Source of the DNA: a virus
DNA: 36,596 bases
Reading direction: 5' to 3' (one strand)
IMG/VR virus record: IMGVR_UViG_3300025151_000123
Coordinates: 1 to 36,596 of that record
The position numbers were made by a program, and so were the translations under genes. The notes under the pieces are model-generated. The model saw only the letters and a list, made by a program, of their open reading frames with translations, made no database searches and was not told the DNA's origin. Positions 1 through 7,847 of this stretch are shown here, one piece after another. Every line of letters begins with the position of its first letter. The stretch's first letter is position 1.

Positions 1-75
1 GGCTGCTGGTTCAGCGGCTGTTTCGACTGCTGGTTCAGCGGCTGTTTCGACTGCTGGTTCAGCGGCTGTTTCGAC
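1..75. repeat. 24-bp tandem repeat coding for Ala-Glu-Pro-rich tail
   Basis: Three near-perfect copies of a 24-bp unit containing GGTTCAGCGGCTG lie at the very edge of the window, in frame with the leftward virion gene, where each encodes VETAAEPA. The window edge cuts the array, so its true length is unknown. A related motif recurs in the virion gene at 27751-28755. Confidence 0.85.
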
Positions 76-2493
76 AGGTTTCGGTCTCTGGGCTGGGGTC
101 TGTTGGATCTTACGGAGGCGGTCACGCACGGCTTCCGCCGACATCGGGCTTCCGGCTTTCTCAAGATCAGAAACCATCCGGTTGACGAGATCGGTTTCAG
201 CTTGTAATGGGGACATAGCTGCCCCAGTCGTCATACGACCTAGAGTCTTCTTAGCTAGTGGGAGTGCCGCACCAAAGACACCGCCGTAGATCGCGCCCAT
301 AGCCGTCCCGTGTAACAAGTCCATGAGCGGGACGTTCTCATCAGTAGCCGACGCTACGATGAACGTGTTCAAGAACTCATCGAGACCTTCTTCAAGAGCT
401 TCATCACCCGCGCTACGGAGGAGTTCCATACCCCCAGTTCCACGGATAAATTTTTTCGCTCCGTCTTTGAGTATTGGGCGTAGTGTTGCGCTAAAGACGT
501 CGTCCGTCAGTTCCCTGCCAGCGAAGCTAGAGAAAAGGTTCTTCATGTCGCGCCTAGTCGCGCCGCTGTTAAGGAATTTTTCCAGACCCCCACGACCCAC
601 GAGGGAGAAGCCGGACGTGATAAATCCGGTAACGGCTGCGGCGGTCAATCCGGCGGTCAACGCTTTCTGGTGTTTCTCTTCGTCAGTAAGATTCTGACTT
701 TGTGGGTCGCGGTCTAAAGCGTCATAGACAGTCGCATAGGTCATTGTTCCGCTACGAGTGCCAGCAGTCGCAAACAGTGCGGGAGTCTGCACCCACTTAC
801 TCGACACTAACTTAGTGTAATTCTGGATAGCGTCTTTTGCTATGGCGGTGGACTCTTTCTTACCGACTCCTTTGATAAGGTTACTCGCGGCAATTCTGGA
901 CGCGGCCTTCTCTGCGGTCTCTCCGGCCCCGACACGGAATGCGCCACTAACTGTTGAGCGCACCAACTGCTTGGCGGAAATTTTCGCGCCTTGTTTAGCA
1001 GCTATGCCTCCGAGCATCGCCGCAGTTCCGGTTCCGGCGGTCCCGTAAGTAACTAACGCAGTCGCTGTGAGGTCCGTGATGATTGGGGCGATCATTGACG
1101 CAATGTCAATCTCTGCCCCCATTTTTTCACCGAACATTTGGGCGAGTTGTCGGCGTGCTTGTCGGTCGCGTTCGTTTTCTAGTAGTGCTTCTCTAGCTGT
1201 TTCTGAGTCAAGTGCCATCGCACCAACACCCCACACTATATCGGTAATCGACTCTGGGAGTGAGCTACCTACTTGTCCGACGATCTCGTTACGGAAATAG
1301 CTGTAATTCTCCTCGTTTGCGTTAATGAACTCGTCGAGAATATCTGGGTTAGATTTTCCAGCAGACTTTCCTGCGGAGAGTGCGGTTTGCCACTCATCGG
1401 CGAGGTATGTTCTAGAGATGGTATCACTGTAACCGTCGAACATCGCGATACGGAGAGTTTCGCGTTGGGCCTCAAGGCTTTTCTGTTCGGTCGGGCTGAG
1501 TGTAGAAACGATCTCGCTGAATACGCTCTTGTTAATCAACGCATCGGGGTGCATGACGGCGTAGCCGTGACCATAACGTCGTAGATTGTTGGAGGGATTC
1601 TCATCATCATATTCAATGAGTCCCGACATCATTGCTTCGTTACCCGCCTGAAATTCGATGGCTTTGCGAATATCCTCTTCAGGCATCTGAGCCAGATGCT
1701 CTGCTTTAGACTGTAGCGACCGGACCAGCATATCCATCCGAATACCGGAAAGGTCTTCGCCGTCGGCGGCGAACCCCGTAAGCACCGATAGATTTCGCTT
1801 GTCGAGATCGTCGAAGCTCTTGCTAATGGCTTGAGCGGCAATAGCCGTATTGTCGTGACGGAATTTCTCAATACCATTCTCGTCACGCTGCATGGCATTT
1901 TTGACCAGTAGGATGTCTTCGGACCTAATAGTTCCCGCTTTCAGCGACTCTTGGTAAACGTCATAAAATTCTTTACCGTATGCTGATTGTCCACCGATCA
2001 AAGAGAGACTCCCGTCGGTGTTCTCTACACGCGCTAGTGGTGCGTAGTTTTGTGCGACAAGATCCTGAGCTGCCTCTCCATACGAATTCTCGACAATCCC
2101 CTCAACGCGACTGCGTAGTTCTTCTCCGGACTGGAGATACTCATCAGTAACATCTCCTTTTCCTACTACACTAAGGAAGCCGAGATATTGGGATACCGAT
2201 CTCTCGTCTTCTTCACTCGATCTTAGGACATTAGATCGGGACACCACGTCCAGCTTCTGCTCAAACGAAAGCGGTTTCGGCTGCATTGCAGTGAGAGCCT
2301 GCTCCGTAGTCTGGCCCTCTTTCTCTAGACCAGCGTAGGTAGCGTCCTGAATAGCCAAAGCAGTGGCATCGTCGAGCGACCCCTCTTTTGCATACTCGTC
2401 GATCAAATAGTCGCGATACTTAATGCGCTTTTCAACAGGATCGGTGATACTATTGATCTGCGCCCAGTCTTCGATAGGGGTCAAGTCAGGCAT
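1..2493 (-). CDS. Large internal virion (ejection-type) protein, 3' end outside window
   Basis: The reading frame is open from the ATG at 2493 to the left edge, 831 codons with no stop; the C-terminus lies outside the window. No enzyme motif is recognisable. The N-terminal two thirds are polar and helical. Two Ala/Gly-rich hydrophobic stretches (around residues 470-510 and 605-630) could insert into a membrane. The last visible residues form a low-complexity tail of VETAAEPA repeats from a 24-bp direct repeat. It is the third leftward gene after two other coiled-coil proteins, the position of gp14-gp16-like ejection proteins in T7-like phages. Size, hydrophobic patches and context support an internal virion role; this is inference, not a domain match. 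No Shine-Dalgarno precedes the ATG. Confidence 0.6.
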   Translation of the reverse strand, partial: MPDLTPIEDWAQINSITDPVEKRIKYRDYLIDEYAKEGSLDDATALAIQDATYAGLEKEGQTTEQALTAMQPKPLSFEQKLDVVSRSNVLRSSEEDERSVSQYLGFLSVVGKGDVTDEYLQSGEELRSRVEGIVENSYGEAAQDLVAQNYAPLARVENTDGSLSLIGGQSAYGKEFYDVYQESLKAGTIRSEDILLVKNAMQRDENGIEKFRHDNTAIAAQAISKSFDDLDKRNLSVLTGFAADGEDLSGIRMDMLVRSLQSKAEHLAQMPEEDIRKAIEFQAGNEAMMSGLIEYDDENPSNNLRRYGHGYAVMHPDALINKSVFSEIVSTLSPTEQKSLEAQRETLRIAMFDGYSDTISRTYLADEWQTALSAGKSAGKSNPDILDEFINANEENYSYFRNEIVGQVGSSLPESITDIVWGVGAMALDSETAREALLENERDRQARRQLAQMFGEKMGAEIDIASMIAPIITDLTATALVTYGTAGTGTAAMLGGIAAKQGAKISAKQLVRSTVSGAFRVGAGETAEKAASRIAASNLIKGVGKKESTAIAKDAIQNYTKLVSSKWVQTPALFATAGTRSGTMTYATVYDALDRDPQSQNLTDEEKHQKALTAGLTAAAVTGFITSGFSLVGRGGLEKFLNSGATRRDMKNLFSSFAGRELTDDVFSATLRPILKDGAKKFIRGTGGMELLRSAGDEALEEGLDEFLNTFIVASATDENVPLMDLLHGTAMGAIYGGVFGAALPLAKKTLGRMTTGAAMSPLQAETDLVNRMVSDLEKAGSPMSAEAVRDRLRKIQQTPAQRPKPVETAAEPAVETAAEPAVETAAEPAA

Positions 2494-2516
2494 AGCTGAA
2501 ACGTATGTTTAGTAGG

Positions 2517-3569
2517 TTATTGAGAAATGTTGGTCCCCGAAGCTGCGGCGATATCGTCGCGATTATCTGGTTCGGGGATGGGTGTCAGGAGTGGTCCTTC
2601 TGAGCGTGTAGCGTAGAAATTAAGTCGCCTATTGGCCATACGACGGGTGTCGAGGACGAGGTCTTTGTCGTTGTCGGCGTAATCTTTGAGAATGGCGTCG
2701 ATATTCTCTTTGGTCGGTGGGAGTGACTGTAGCGTCACCATAGCTTCCGCGATTTTACTGCGGTAGATGTCGTCTAACTTAACTGAATCAGGAGACTCTA
2801 CATATGAATCCACGTCTGTCGTTTCGTCGCCCCCATAACCACTTACGGACTTCGACATTTTTGGAGTGTCCGTCAGTTTGACAATATTTCCGACAACTTC
2901 TAGCTCACGCTCCTTCTGTGCCTCCGTGAGTTCCTTAAACGCTTCGCGGGATTTCTCTTCCTCGTCCAGTTCTTTCCTCCGCTTTGTCACTGAATCAAAT
3001 GCGGCGGCGGTGTCGATTGCACCAGAAGCGATGCCCGACATCGTATCGTAGTCAAAGTCGCCTACACGTTGGCTTTGCTGTGCGTAGATGTTCGCGGCGT
3101 AGTTCCGTATCCCCTGTTGTTTCGACTCCTGTTTTGAGACTTCTGTTTGTATGTCGTTGAGCCGTTTCGTCTGGAGACGGAAGAAGGTGCCTAGTTCTGG
3201 GCTGCGAGCGATCTGCGATGAGTAGTCCGCAGCCAATGAATTGAGTTCGTCGCGCCTCTCCGAAATAGGTGCGTCGCCTTCTATGAGTTGATCGACGCGG
3301 CTGGTCAGTTGAGGCATTAGCTGACTCATCTCACGCTTTGTGCGGATGTCATTTTTCTGTTCCTCTAGAGCCATCCGTTGACGTTCAAATGCCAACTCTT
3401 GTGCTTGTAGATTCAGAAGCTGGGACTGCATCTTCGACGTTTGTTCCCGCATCGGTGCGATGTTCTTCTGGTAGAAGCCCATACTACGGTCAAACGCATC
3501 CGCTCCGGTCAGCATAGGAAAGAACTGCTGGCGGAGCGGGGCGATGTCGTTGTCGAAGTCGATAGCCAT
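2517..3569 (-). CDS. Coiled-coil internal virion protein
   Basis: 350 residues, rich in Gln, Glu, Lys and Arg, with long predicted helices (about residues 35-90 and 190-225) and no signal peptide or membrane segment. I recognise no catalytic motif. Its start codon overlaps the stop of the upstream gene as TAATG at 3567-3571, so the two are probably translationally coupled; the next gene starts 23 bp downstream. The place in a three-gene leftward block of helical proteins, away from lysis and replication, fits an internal core or ejection protein. That role is inferred from context and composition only. Confidence 0.55.
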   Translation of the reverse strand: MAIDFDNDIAPLRQQFFPMLTGADAFDRSMGFYQKNIAPMREQTSKMQSQLLNLQAQELAFERQRMALEEQKNDIRTKREMSQLMPQLTSRVDQLIEGDAPISERRDELNSLAADYSSQIARSPELGTFFRLQTKRLNDIQTEVSKQESKQQGIRNYAANIYAQQSQRVGDFDYDTMSGIASGAIDTAAAFDSVTKRRKELDEEEKSREAFKELTEAQKERELEVVGNIVKLTDTPKMSKSVSGYGGDETTDVDSYVESPDSVKLDDIYRSKIAEAMVTLQSLPPTKENIDAILKDYADNDKDLVLDTRRMANRRLNFYATRSEGPLLTPIPEPDNRDDIAAASGTNISQ

Positions 3570-4306
3570 TACGCTTTGAAAATAGGTTGGGGAACTGTGC
3601 GAGTTTCCTCGCCGCTATTATCCATATCCGACATTCTTTTGTCGAGTAATCTACTAATATATTCGTTGTATTTACTCTGTAAATCTTGCTGCTTTTGCGC
3701 TTCACGACCCATCTGCATGCGACCAGCCATTTCCATAGCGCGATCTTCTGGTCGGCGGATGTCTGGTTCCGATAGGCGTTGTGTCTCGGCGGCTAGTGCC
3801 ATCTGACCAGCTTGAGAAGTGTATCCTCTTTTGCGGAGGCGGCGTGCTGCACGGCGCATATCTCCAGACTTCGTCCCGATCTTTCGGGCTGGTTGGCGTA
3901 GTGAACTACCACTACCCAACTGATAGCTGGGGTCTTGCATCGCTTGGAAAGTGCCGAGACCAGTCCCAAATTCACGCTGAACCATGACGTTCTGTGCAGC
4001 TTGTTCTGGACTCTTTGATACTCCGATACCTTCTCGACCTAAGAATGAATCAAACTGCTTATCACTCACCCCAGCAGCTCCGGCCCGTTGGCGAGCCTCT
4101 TTTAGAAGGTCCGCTGTGAGTCCGCCGCTTTTCTGGAGGTTCTGTAGACCGCTGGCGATTCCTTGGCGTTTGCGGAGGTTGCCTGCAACGTCTGAGGAGT
4201 TTGCACTACTTGTATCCGGCATATCGGTCTGGTCCTTACGACCAAAATCCATAACCGTTGAGCCTATCTTTCGGAGAAGTGGGTTAATTAGTGGGTTACC
4301 GATCAT
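3569..4306 (-). CDS. Basic helical virion protein, first gene of the ejection block
   Basis: 245 residues, basic and Gln/Arg/Met-rich, mostly helical in appearance, with an Arg-rich patch near residues 150-160. No known enzyme domain is visible. The ATG at 4306 is preceded by a good promoter (TTGACA, 17-bp spacer, TATCCT) just downstream of the tRNA, so this gene probably opens the transcription unit containing the three internal virion proteins. No Shine-Dalgarno precedes the start. Virion assignment is inferred from the block it heads. Confidence 0.5.
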   Translation of the reverse strand: MIGNPLINPLLRKIGSTVMDFGRKDQTDMPDTSSANSSDVAGNLRKRQGIASGLQNLQKSGGLTADLLKEARQRAGAAGVSDKQFDSFLGREGIGVSKSPEQAAQNVMVQREFGTGLGTFQAMQDPSYQLGSGSSLRQPARKIGTKSGDMRRAARRLRKRGYTSQAGQMALAAETQRLSEPDIRRPEDRAMEMAGRMQMGREAQKQQDLQSKYNEYISRLLDKRMSDMDNSGEETRTVPQPIFKA

Positions 4307-4321
4307 AATGATACGGGGTTC

Positions 4322-4350
4322 AGGATAGGGGTTAAATCAACATATGTCAA
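4322..4350 (-). promoter_or_regulatory. Promoter for the internal virion protein block
   Basis: On the minus strand the -35 box TTGACA (4345-4350) directly follows the tRNA CCA end. A 17-bp spacer and the -10 box TATCCT (4322-4327) follow. The ATG of the 3569-4306 gene lies 15 bp beyond the -10 box. Confidence 0.6.
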
Positions 4351-4425
4351 TGGTGGCGGGGGCGGGAGTCGAACCCGCGTTTTCGGCATATGAAACCGAA
4401 GTCGTGACCACTAGACCACCCCGCT
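4351..4425 (-). tRNA. tRNA with CAT anticodon (Met, or Ile if C34 is modified)
   Basis: A full cloverleaf of 75 nt with encoded CCA. U8 is present; the D-loop has GG. The anticodon stem TCGGT/GCCGA encloses a seven-base loop with CAT after TT, and the T-arm has GCGGG, TTCGACT and CCCGC. The acceptor stem pairs at positions 2-7, but positions 1 and 72 are A and C and cannot pair in Watson-Crick fashion. Initiator tRNAs of bacteria also have an unpaired 1:72 (C and A), yet this tRNA lacks three G-C pairs in the anticodon stem (the last is U31-G39) and has the elongator-type U11-A24. It starts 2 bp after the stop codon of the upstream small gene and is probably cotranscribed with it. Met is likelier than Ile, but I cannot settle this. 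Confidence 0.85.
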
Positions 4426-4426
4426 A

Positions 4427-4717
4427 TTACCAAAGGTGCTTGCATGCCCAATATCTCGCAGTTGTCTTGTCTTTCGCTGTGTCGCAGTTGTGGCGTGCGC
4501 GGAAGTTTGCCCGTCGTTTCGGGTCTTTGTGTTTAGTGAAATCGCTGTAATCACGATGTCCATACGACACTTTTTTGATCTTGTCACCCTGTTTGCCCAA
4601 AACGACGAACTTTTTCTTAGATCCTTTCGGGGCGCGTTTGGGTTTATTAAAGCCGGAGAAGGTCTCTCCATGATACTGGATACGACCCGAGGGTAAACGC
4701 TTAAAACGTGACGCCAT
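4427..4717 (-). CDS. Small basic conserved phage protein (DUF5754-like)
   Basis: 96 residues, strongly basic. The pattern KKFVVLGKQGDKIKKVSYG followed by KHKDPKRRANFRARHNC and a C-terminal ARYWACKHLW resembles a small family of unknown function that I remember from marine phages and large algal viruses as DUF5754; the number is from memory. A nucleic-acid-binding role would suit the charge but is not shown. The ATG at 4717 lies 6 bp after a -10 box, suggesting a leaderless message. The stop is followed at once by the tRNA gene. Confidence 0.65.
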   Translation of the reverse strand: MASRFKRLPSGRIQYHGETFSGFNKPKRAPKGSKKKFVVLGKQGDKIKKVSYGHRDYSDFTKHKDPKRRANFRARHNCDTAKDKTTARYWACKHLW

Positions 4718-4723
4718 GCGGGG

Positions 4724-4752
4724 AGATTATCGCGGTAACGTAAAAATGTCAA
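4724..4752 (-). promoter_or_regulatory. Promoter for the small basic gene and tRNA
   Basis: TTGACA at 4747-4752, a 17-bp spacer and TAATCT at 4724-4729 on the minus strand, with exactly 6 bp to the ATG at 4717. The -35 box lies 8 bp from the palindromic repeat block at 4761-4896. Confidence 0.6.
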
Positions 4753-4760
4753 CGATACAG

Positions 4761-4896
4761 CTTTGGTGCTGTGAAACGGTTTTTCGGAAAAAAACTTTGC
4801 GCTAGAACCTTTGGTGCTGCAAAACGGTTTTACAGCACCAAAGACTTTAAAGAAAAGTTTTTACTATAGGGGCAAAACCGTTTCACAGCACCAAAG
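4761..4896. repeat. Palindromic repeat block A (four 23-bp units)
   Basis: Four copies of a unit reading CTTTGGTGCTG then YRAAACSGTTTT. The outer copies (4761-4783 forward, 4874-4896 reverse) are perfect inverted repeats. The inner two merge into a 35-bp near-perfect palindrome at 4809-4843. The block sits between the large terminase stop codon (4899-4901) and the TTGACA box of the next leftward promoter. The whole block recurs, inverted and about nine changes away by eye, at 34915-35051. Confidence 0.9.
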
Positions 4897-4898
4897 AT

Positions 4899-6686
4899 TT
4901 ACGCAATCAGTTGGCAGTCAGTGTTTTGTAGCGATTTCTGCAAATCCCCGATAGTGACCGGACGCTTGAAAACCCCACCTGAATCCTCTTTCGGTGGGTC
5001 GATAGCGACCAATCCGAGCCTCTGCCGCGCACAATCGAGCGCGAGAAACGCTGCGTCAGCGAGGTCAGGTGACCGACCGAATCGTGATTTGAAGTCCGGT
5101 TTGGACTCGATCTTGACCTTGAGAGATCCGGTTTTGATCATGTCGTAGTTGCGAGCGCACATCTCCTGAGCCAAATCTGTATTCACATTGTATATCTGTT
5201 TGGTCCTCATCAGCTCCTTTCCGACGAACCACAGCTCGCTCACACGATTTGTGTAGAGTTCTTCTCCGGTTAGTTGGCTGTTCATCGACACACGCTTGTC
5301 AGATGGCTTGCCACCGAACGAGACTCTCATAAAGGAGTTGGACCACTCTCCGGCCAGAACGTCACAGAATGGTGCGCCTGCGCCTGTGGAGTCCACCGCC
5401 ACGTTCTCTGGCGTCACCCCACGCTTCTTACAGTGTTCGATAATCTGGTGGACGATCTGATACGTTCTGGGAACGGCCTTGTTTGTGGCGTCGTCGTTCA
5501 AATGGATAGCTTCCCCGAACTGACAGACGTATTGACCATTTTTGGCGTAACCCACTTCTGCCGTAAATAGGATAGTCCGGTCACCCCCGTTGGTGAAAGC
5601 GGGGTCGATTCCCGCGACAGTAGTTGGTTTGTCCGCCCAATCGACCTTACTCATCGAACCGCTTTTCGAGAGTTCCGATTCGCTGTATATACCCGTCGTC
5701 TCGTCTGAGTCGAAGAATACGGCCCGAACCATTCGCATGTATCCGCGAGACTCTGGTCCCAGTAGCGCACGATCTTCCTCTAGCTTCGCTGCTGTAGGTA
5801 GCCACGGATACTTTTCTTCGCCGGAAGTGATATTCGGACTCCGCTCACCATCTAGGCGCAAGTAGTGTCCGTTCCATTTGGTCGTCCACTCGTCCGCTGT
5901 CTGCACGTCAATAGAGTCCCAGCCGCTCTTCGGCTCACTCCAGACACCGAACGCATCAAAACGACTATTCGGGTTACTCATCCCGATCATCTGGAAAAAC
6001 GGGTTCTTAGACAAGTTTGTCAGACCAGCATTCAGAATGGCTTCGGACAGTTCCGAAAGCTCGTCACCGATAAGAATGACGCGCTTCTGCTTAATACCAA
6101 TGAATTTGCCGACAGCCTCTCTGGTCTTGCTTTTCTCCGCAGCGATAAGCGAAAGCCCAGCTCGCTCGATAAGAGTGCCGTTTTGATCGACGTATGCTGC
6201 ATTACCGATTGAATCCCGTATCTTGATTGGTGCGCCCTCAATCACGGACAGTAATGACATTACACTACCCCAGATACGCTTACGGGCTTCACGGAGCGTG
6301 GTGCTTGTCATCAGGACCAGAGTATCCTTTGGCTGAGAGAGCCATTGTAGAATACCCCATGCGGCCATCGTATGTGATTTTCCGCTCGATGCACTACCAC
6401 CTACTGCCAGATACTTGTGCTTGATGGCTTTACGGATCATCTGCTCTGCCCACGGATGACGGATCATCATCGGTTCCGGCAAATCTTCATGATTCCAGAG
6501 TTCGTCACATAGTCTCCAGAAGTAGTATTCTCTGGCGTTCGCCTTCGGGTGGTGTGCGAAACCATACAGAAGAGCAGTTAATAAACTGGTCGGTGCAATC
6601 TCAAGACCACCAACGTCCATCATTTTGCTTACTGGATGAATTCTTGGCTCAAGAACTTTCTTGCGTTTCTCGGCAGCTTTTGACAT
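4899..6686 (-). CDS. terL: Terminase large subunit (packaging ATPase-nuclease)
   Basis: 595 residues, a normal length for the family. This is the motor that translocates and cuts DNA at the portal. The ATPase domain shows a Walker A motif GGSASSGKS at residues 96-104 and a Walker B motif VILIGDE at 203-209. The RNase H-like nuclease domain shows the expected acidic residues: D361 in AGIDPAF, D432 in VAVDSTG and D541/D544 in DLADA. The ATG at 6686 has no Shine-Dalgarno. It lies only 15 bp from the oppositely directed ATG of the gene at 6702. Downstream is palindromic block A. Confidence 0.95.
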   Translation of the reverse strand: MSKAAEKRKKVLEPRIHPVSKMMDVGGLEIAPTSLLTALLYGFAHHPKANAREYYFWRLCDELWNHEDLPEPMMIRHPWAEQMIRKAIKHKYLAVGGSASSGKSHTMAAWGILQWLSQPKDTLVLMTSTTLREARKRIWGSVMSLLSVIEGAPIKIRDSIGNAAYVDQNGTLIERAGLSLIAAEKSKTREAVGKFIGIKQKRVILIGDELSELSEAILNAGLTNLSKNPFFQMIGMSNPNSRFDAFGVWSEPKSGWDSIDVQTADEWTTKWNGHYLRLDGERSPNITSGEEKYPWLPTAAKLEEDRALLGPESRGYMRMVRAVFFDSDETTGIYSESELSKSGSMSKVDWADKPTTVAGIDPAFTNGGDRTILFTAEVGYAKNGQYVCQFGEAIHLNDDATNKAVPRTYQIVHQIIEHCKKRGVTPENVAVDSTGAGAPFCDVLAGEWSNSFMRVSFGGKPSDKRVSMNSQLTGEELYTNRVSELWFVGKELMRTKQIYNVNTDLAQEMCARNYDMIKTGSLKVKIESKPDFKSRFGRSPDLADAAFLALDCARQRLGLVAIDPPKEDSGGVFKRPVTIGDLQKSLQNTDCQLIA

Positions 6687-6701
6687 CTTGTCGCCAAGCT
6701 A

Positions 6702-7355
6702 ATGGACTTTGAACCAGAAGACAAGAGTAAGTATGATGAGCAGCTTCGCGTTAACCCACGATTGAAGCCTGCTTTGAAACTACTCCAGAAAGGCCACGCC
6801 AATACGTCTATCGCTAAAGAACTCGGCGTTCATCCAGTAACGGTGCGTAGCTGGTTCCGCAAAGCTACTCTGCCTGCCAGACGATACGCACCCCATATCG
6901 AAGCCGACCGCAAAGCTGCCGAGGACGCAGAGAAGCGAGTAATGGAAGGCGAAGACGCAGAAGAGATTCTAGAGTCCTATTCTAATAGTGCGGCAGCGGA
7001 ATTGCGACGCAACGCATCTGAGCGCGAAGACGAGATCATGGCAGAAGTCGCGGCAGCGCAACAGACTCCGGCTGACAAGTATCAACACTACGTCGCTGCT
7101 GCTGGTATCAAACTTCTTCGTGACTCAATTAAGAATCTCAAAGGTCCGCGCACAGTTCGTGAGCTTTCCGAGCTAGATCAGCTCATCCGCCGTAATCTGG
7201 GACTCAACGCTAAAAACACTGGCGGTCAGAGTCGCATGGCTATCGACATATCCATCCTAAATAACGGTATTGCTGACAAAGGAAAAGGCTCGTTGAGCAG
7301 TATGAAGAAAGACGTGGTCGAAGCAGAAGTGATCGACGAAGAGAAAAAACAGTAA
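6702..7355 (+). CDS. HTH protein, probable terminase small subunit
   Basis: 217 residues. Residues 20-57 form a helix-turn-helix of the type KLLQKGHANTSIAKELGV followed by HPVTVRSWFRKA, as in the DNA-recognition domains of many small terminase subunits. A long charged helical middle and a C-terminal region with an ELSELDQLIRRNLGL pattern resemble small terminases of podoviruses. It starts back to back with the large terminase, which supports a packaging role. The divergent arrangement is unusual, because small and large subunits are usually codirectional. A transcription regulator with the same HTH is the main alternative. Confidence 0.6.
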   Translation: MDFEPEDKSKYDEQLRVNPRLKPALKLLQKGHANTSIAKELGVHPVTVRSWFRKATLPARRYAPHIEADRKAAEDAEKRVMEGEDAEEILESYSNSAAAELRRNASEREDEIMAEVAAAQQTPADKYQHYVAAAGIKLLRDSIKNLKGPRTVRELSELDQLIRRNLGLNAKNTGGQSRMAIDISILNNGIADKGKGSLSSMKKDVVEAEVIDEEKKQ

Positions 7356-7363
7356 GATTTTTC

Positions 7364-7391
7364 TTGAGACGTAGAAGTAATGTGATAAAAA
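7364..7391 (+). promoter_or_regulatory. Candidate promoter before the small early genes
   Basis: TTGAGA at 7364-7369, a 16-bp spacer and TAAAAA at 7386-7391, followed by exactly 6 bp and the GTG start at 7398. Each box is weak, but the geometry matches that before 8699, 4717, 22965 and 35542. Confidence 0.4.
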
Positions 7392-7397
7392 GCCGTC

Positions 7398-7628
7398 GTG
7401 TTTGCCAATCGTAAACCTGAAATGAGTCCGGAGTTCCTTCGTCGAGTAGACAAAGGCAACGACTTTCATTTTGAAGTTTCTAAGGCCGAAGGTCTCTGGT
7501 ATCGAGTAATACCTAACACGGCCAAAGAGGTATTTTATTTACAGACGCTTCCGCGACATATACGGAAGTTAGTTCCGGCGCACGGAGATGGTCTTTTAGT
7601 GAGATCGGATTCAATGCCGCTCTTATAA
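7398..7628 (+). CDS. Hypothetical protein, 76 residues
   Basis: I do not recognise this protein. It is mixed in charge with no signal peptide or membrane segment. The GTG start at 7398 is preferred over the internal ATG at 7422 because it lies exactly 6 bp after a -10-like TAAAAA, the same spacing seen at other starts in this genome. It is the first of a run of short rightward genes leading into the replication genes. Confidence 0.5.
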   Translation: MFANRKPEMSPEFLRRVDKGNDFHFEVSKAEGLWYRVIPNTAKEVFYLQTLPRHIRKLVPAHGDGLLVRSDSMPLL

Positions 7629-7629
7629 T
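7624..7629 (+). promoter_or_regulatory. Isolated consensus -10 box (TATAAT)
   Basis: A perfect TATAAT overlaps the stop codon of the preceding gene, 17 bp before the ATG at 7647. No convincing -35 box lies 16-18 bp upstream, so promoter activity is uncertain. Confidence 0.3.
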
Positions 7630-7646
7630 CAACCCTAACTGAACTA

Positions 7647-7847
7647 ATGAAAACAATGCAAATCAATTCCGACAACGGAGACTTTGAAGTCAACGACGAA
7701 CTAATCATTCGCGTCTATGAAGATGATGACGTGACAGTCGTCACACTATTCGCTGACGACGAGCCAGTTTTCTCAATGGGCATAGACGAGCTGTCTATGT
7801 TTGCTGAAACACTCCATCAAATCGACCAACTACATAACCAACCATGA
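7647..7847 (+). CDS. Small acidic hypothetical protein
   Basis: 66 residues, strongly acidic (many Asp and Glu, pI clearly low), with no recognised motif. The stop overlaps the start of the next gene as ATGA, so the two are probably translationally coupled. Small acidic proteins made early in infection are often inhibitors or DNA mimics, but nothing in the sequence shows this. Confidence 0.55.
   Translation: MKTMQINSDNGDFEVNDELIIRVYEDDDVTVVTLFADDEPVFSMGIDELSMFAETLHQIDQLHNQP

Noticed and set aside
323-1584. Rightward frames opposite the left-edge virion gene
   Set aside because: They lie antisense to a continuous 831-codon frame and show composition typical of shadow frames.
6680-6708. TTGACA at 6680-6685 as promoter of the HTH gene
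   Set aside because: At a 16-18 bp spacing no acceptable -10 box is present, and the predicted start would fall inside the gene.
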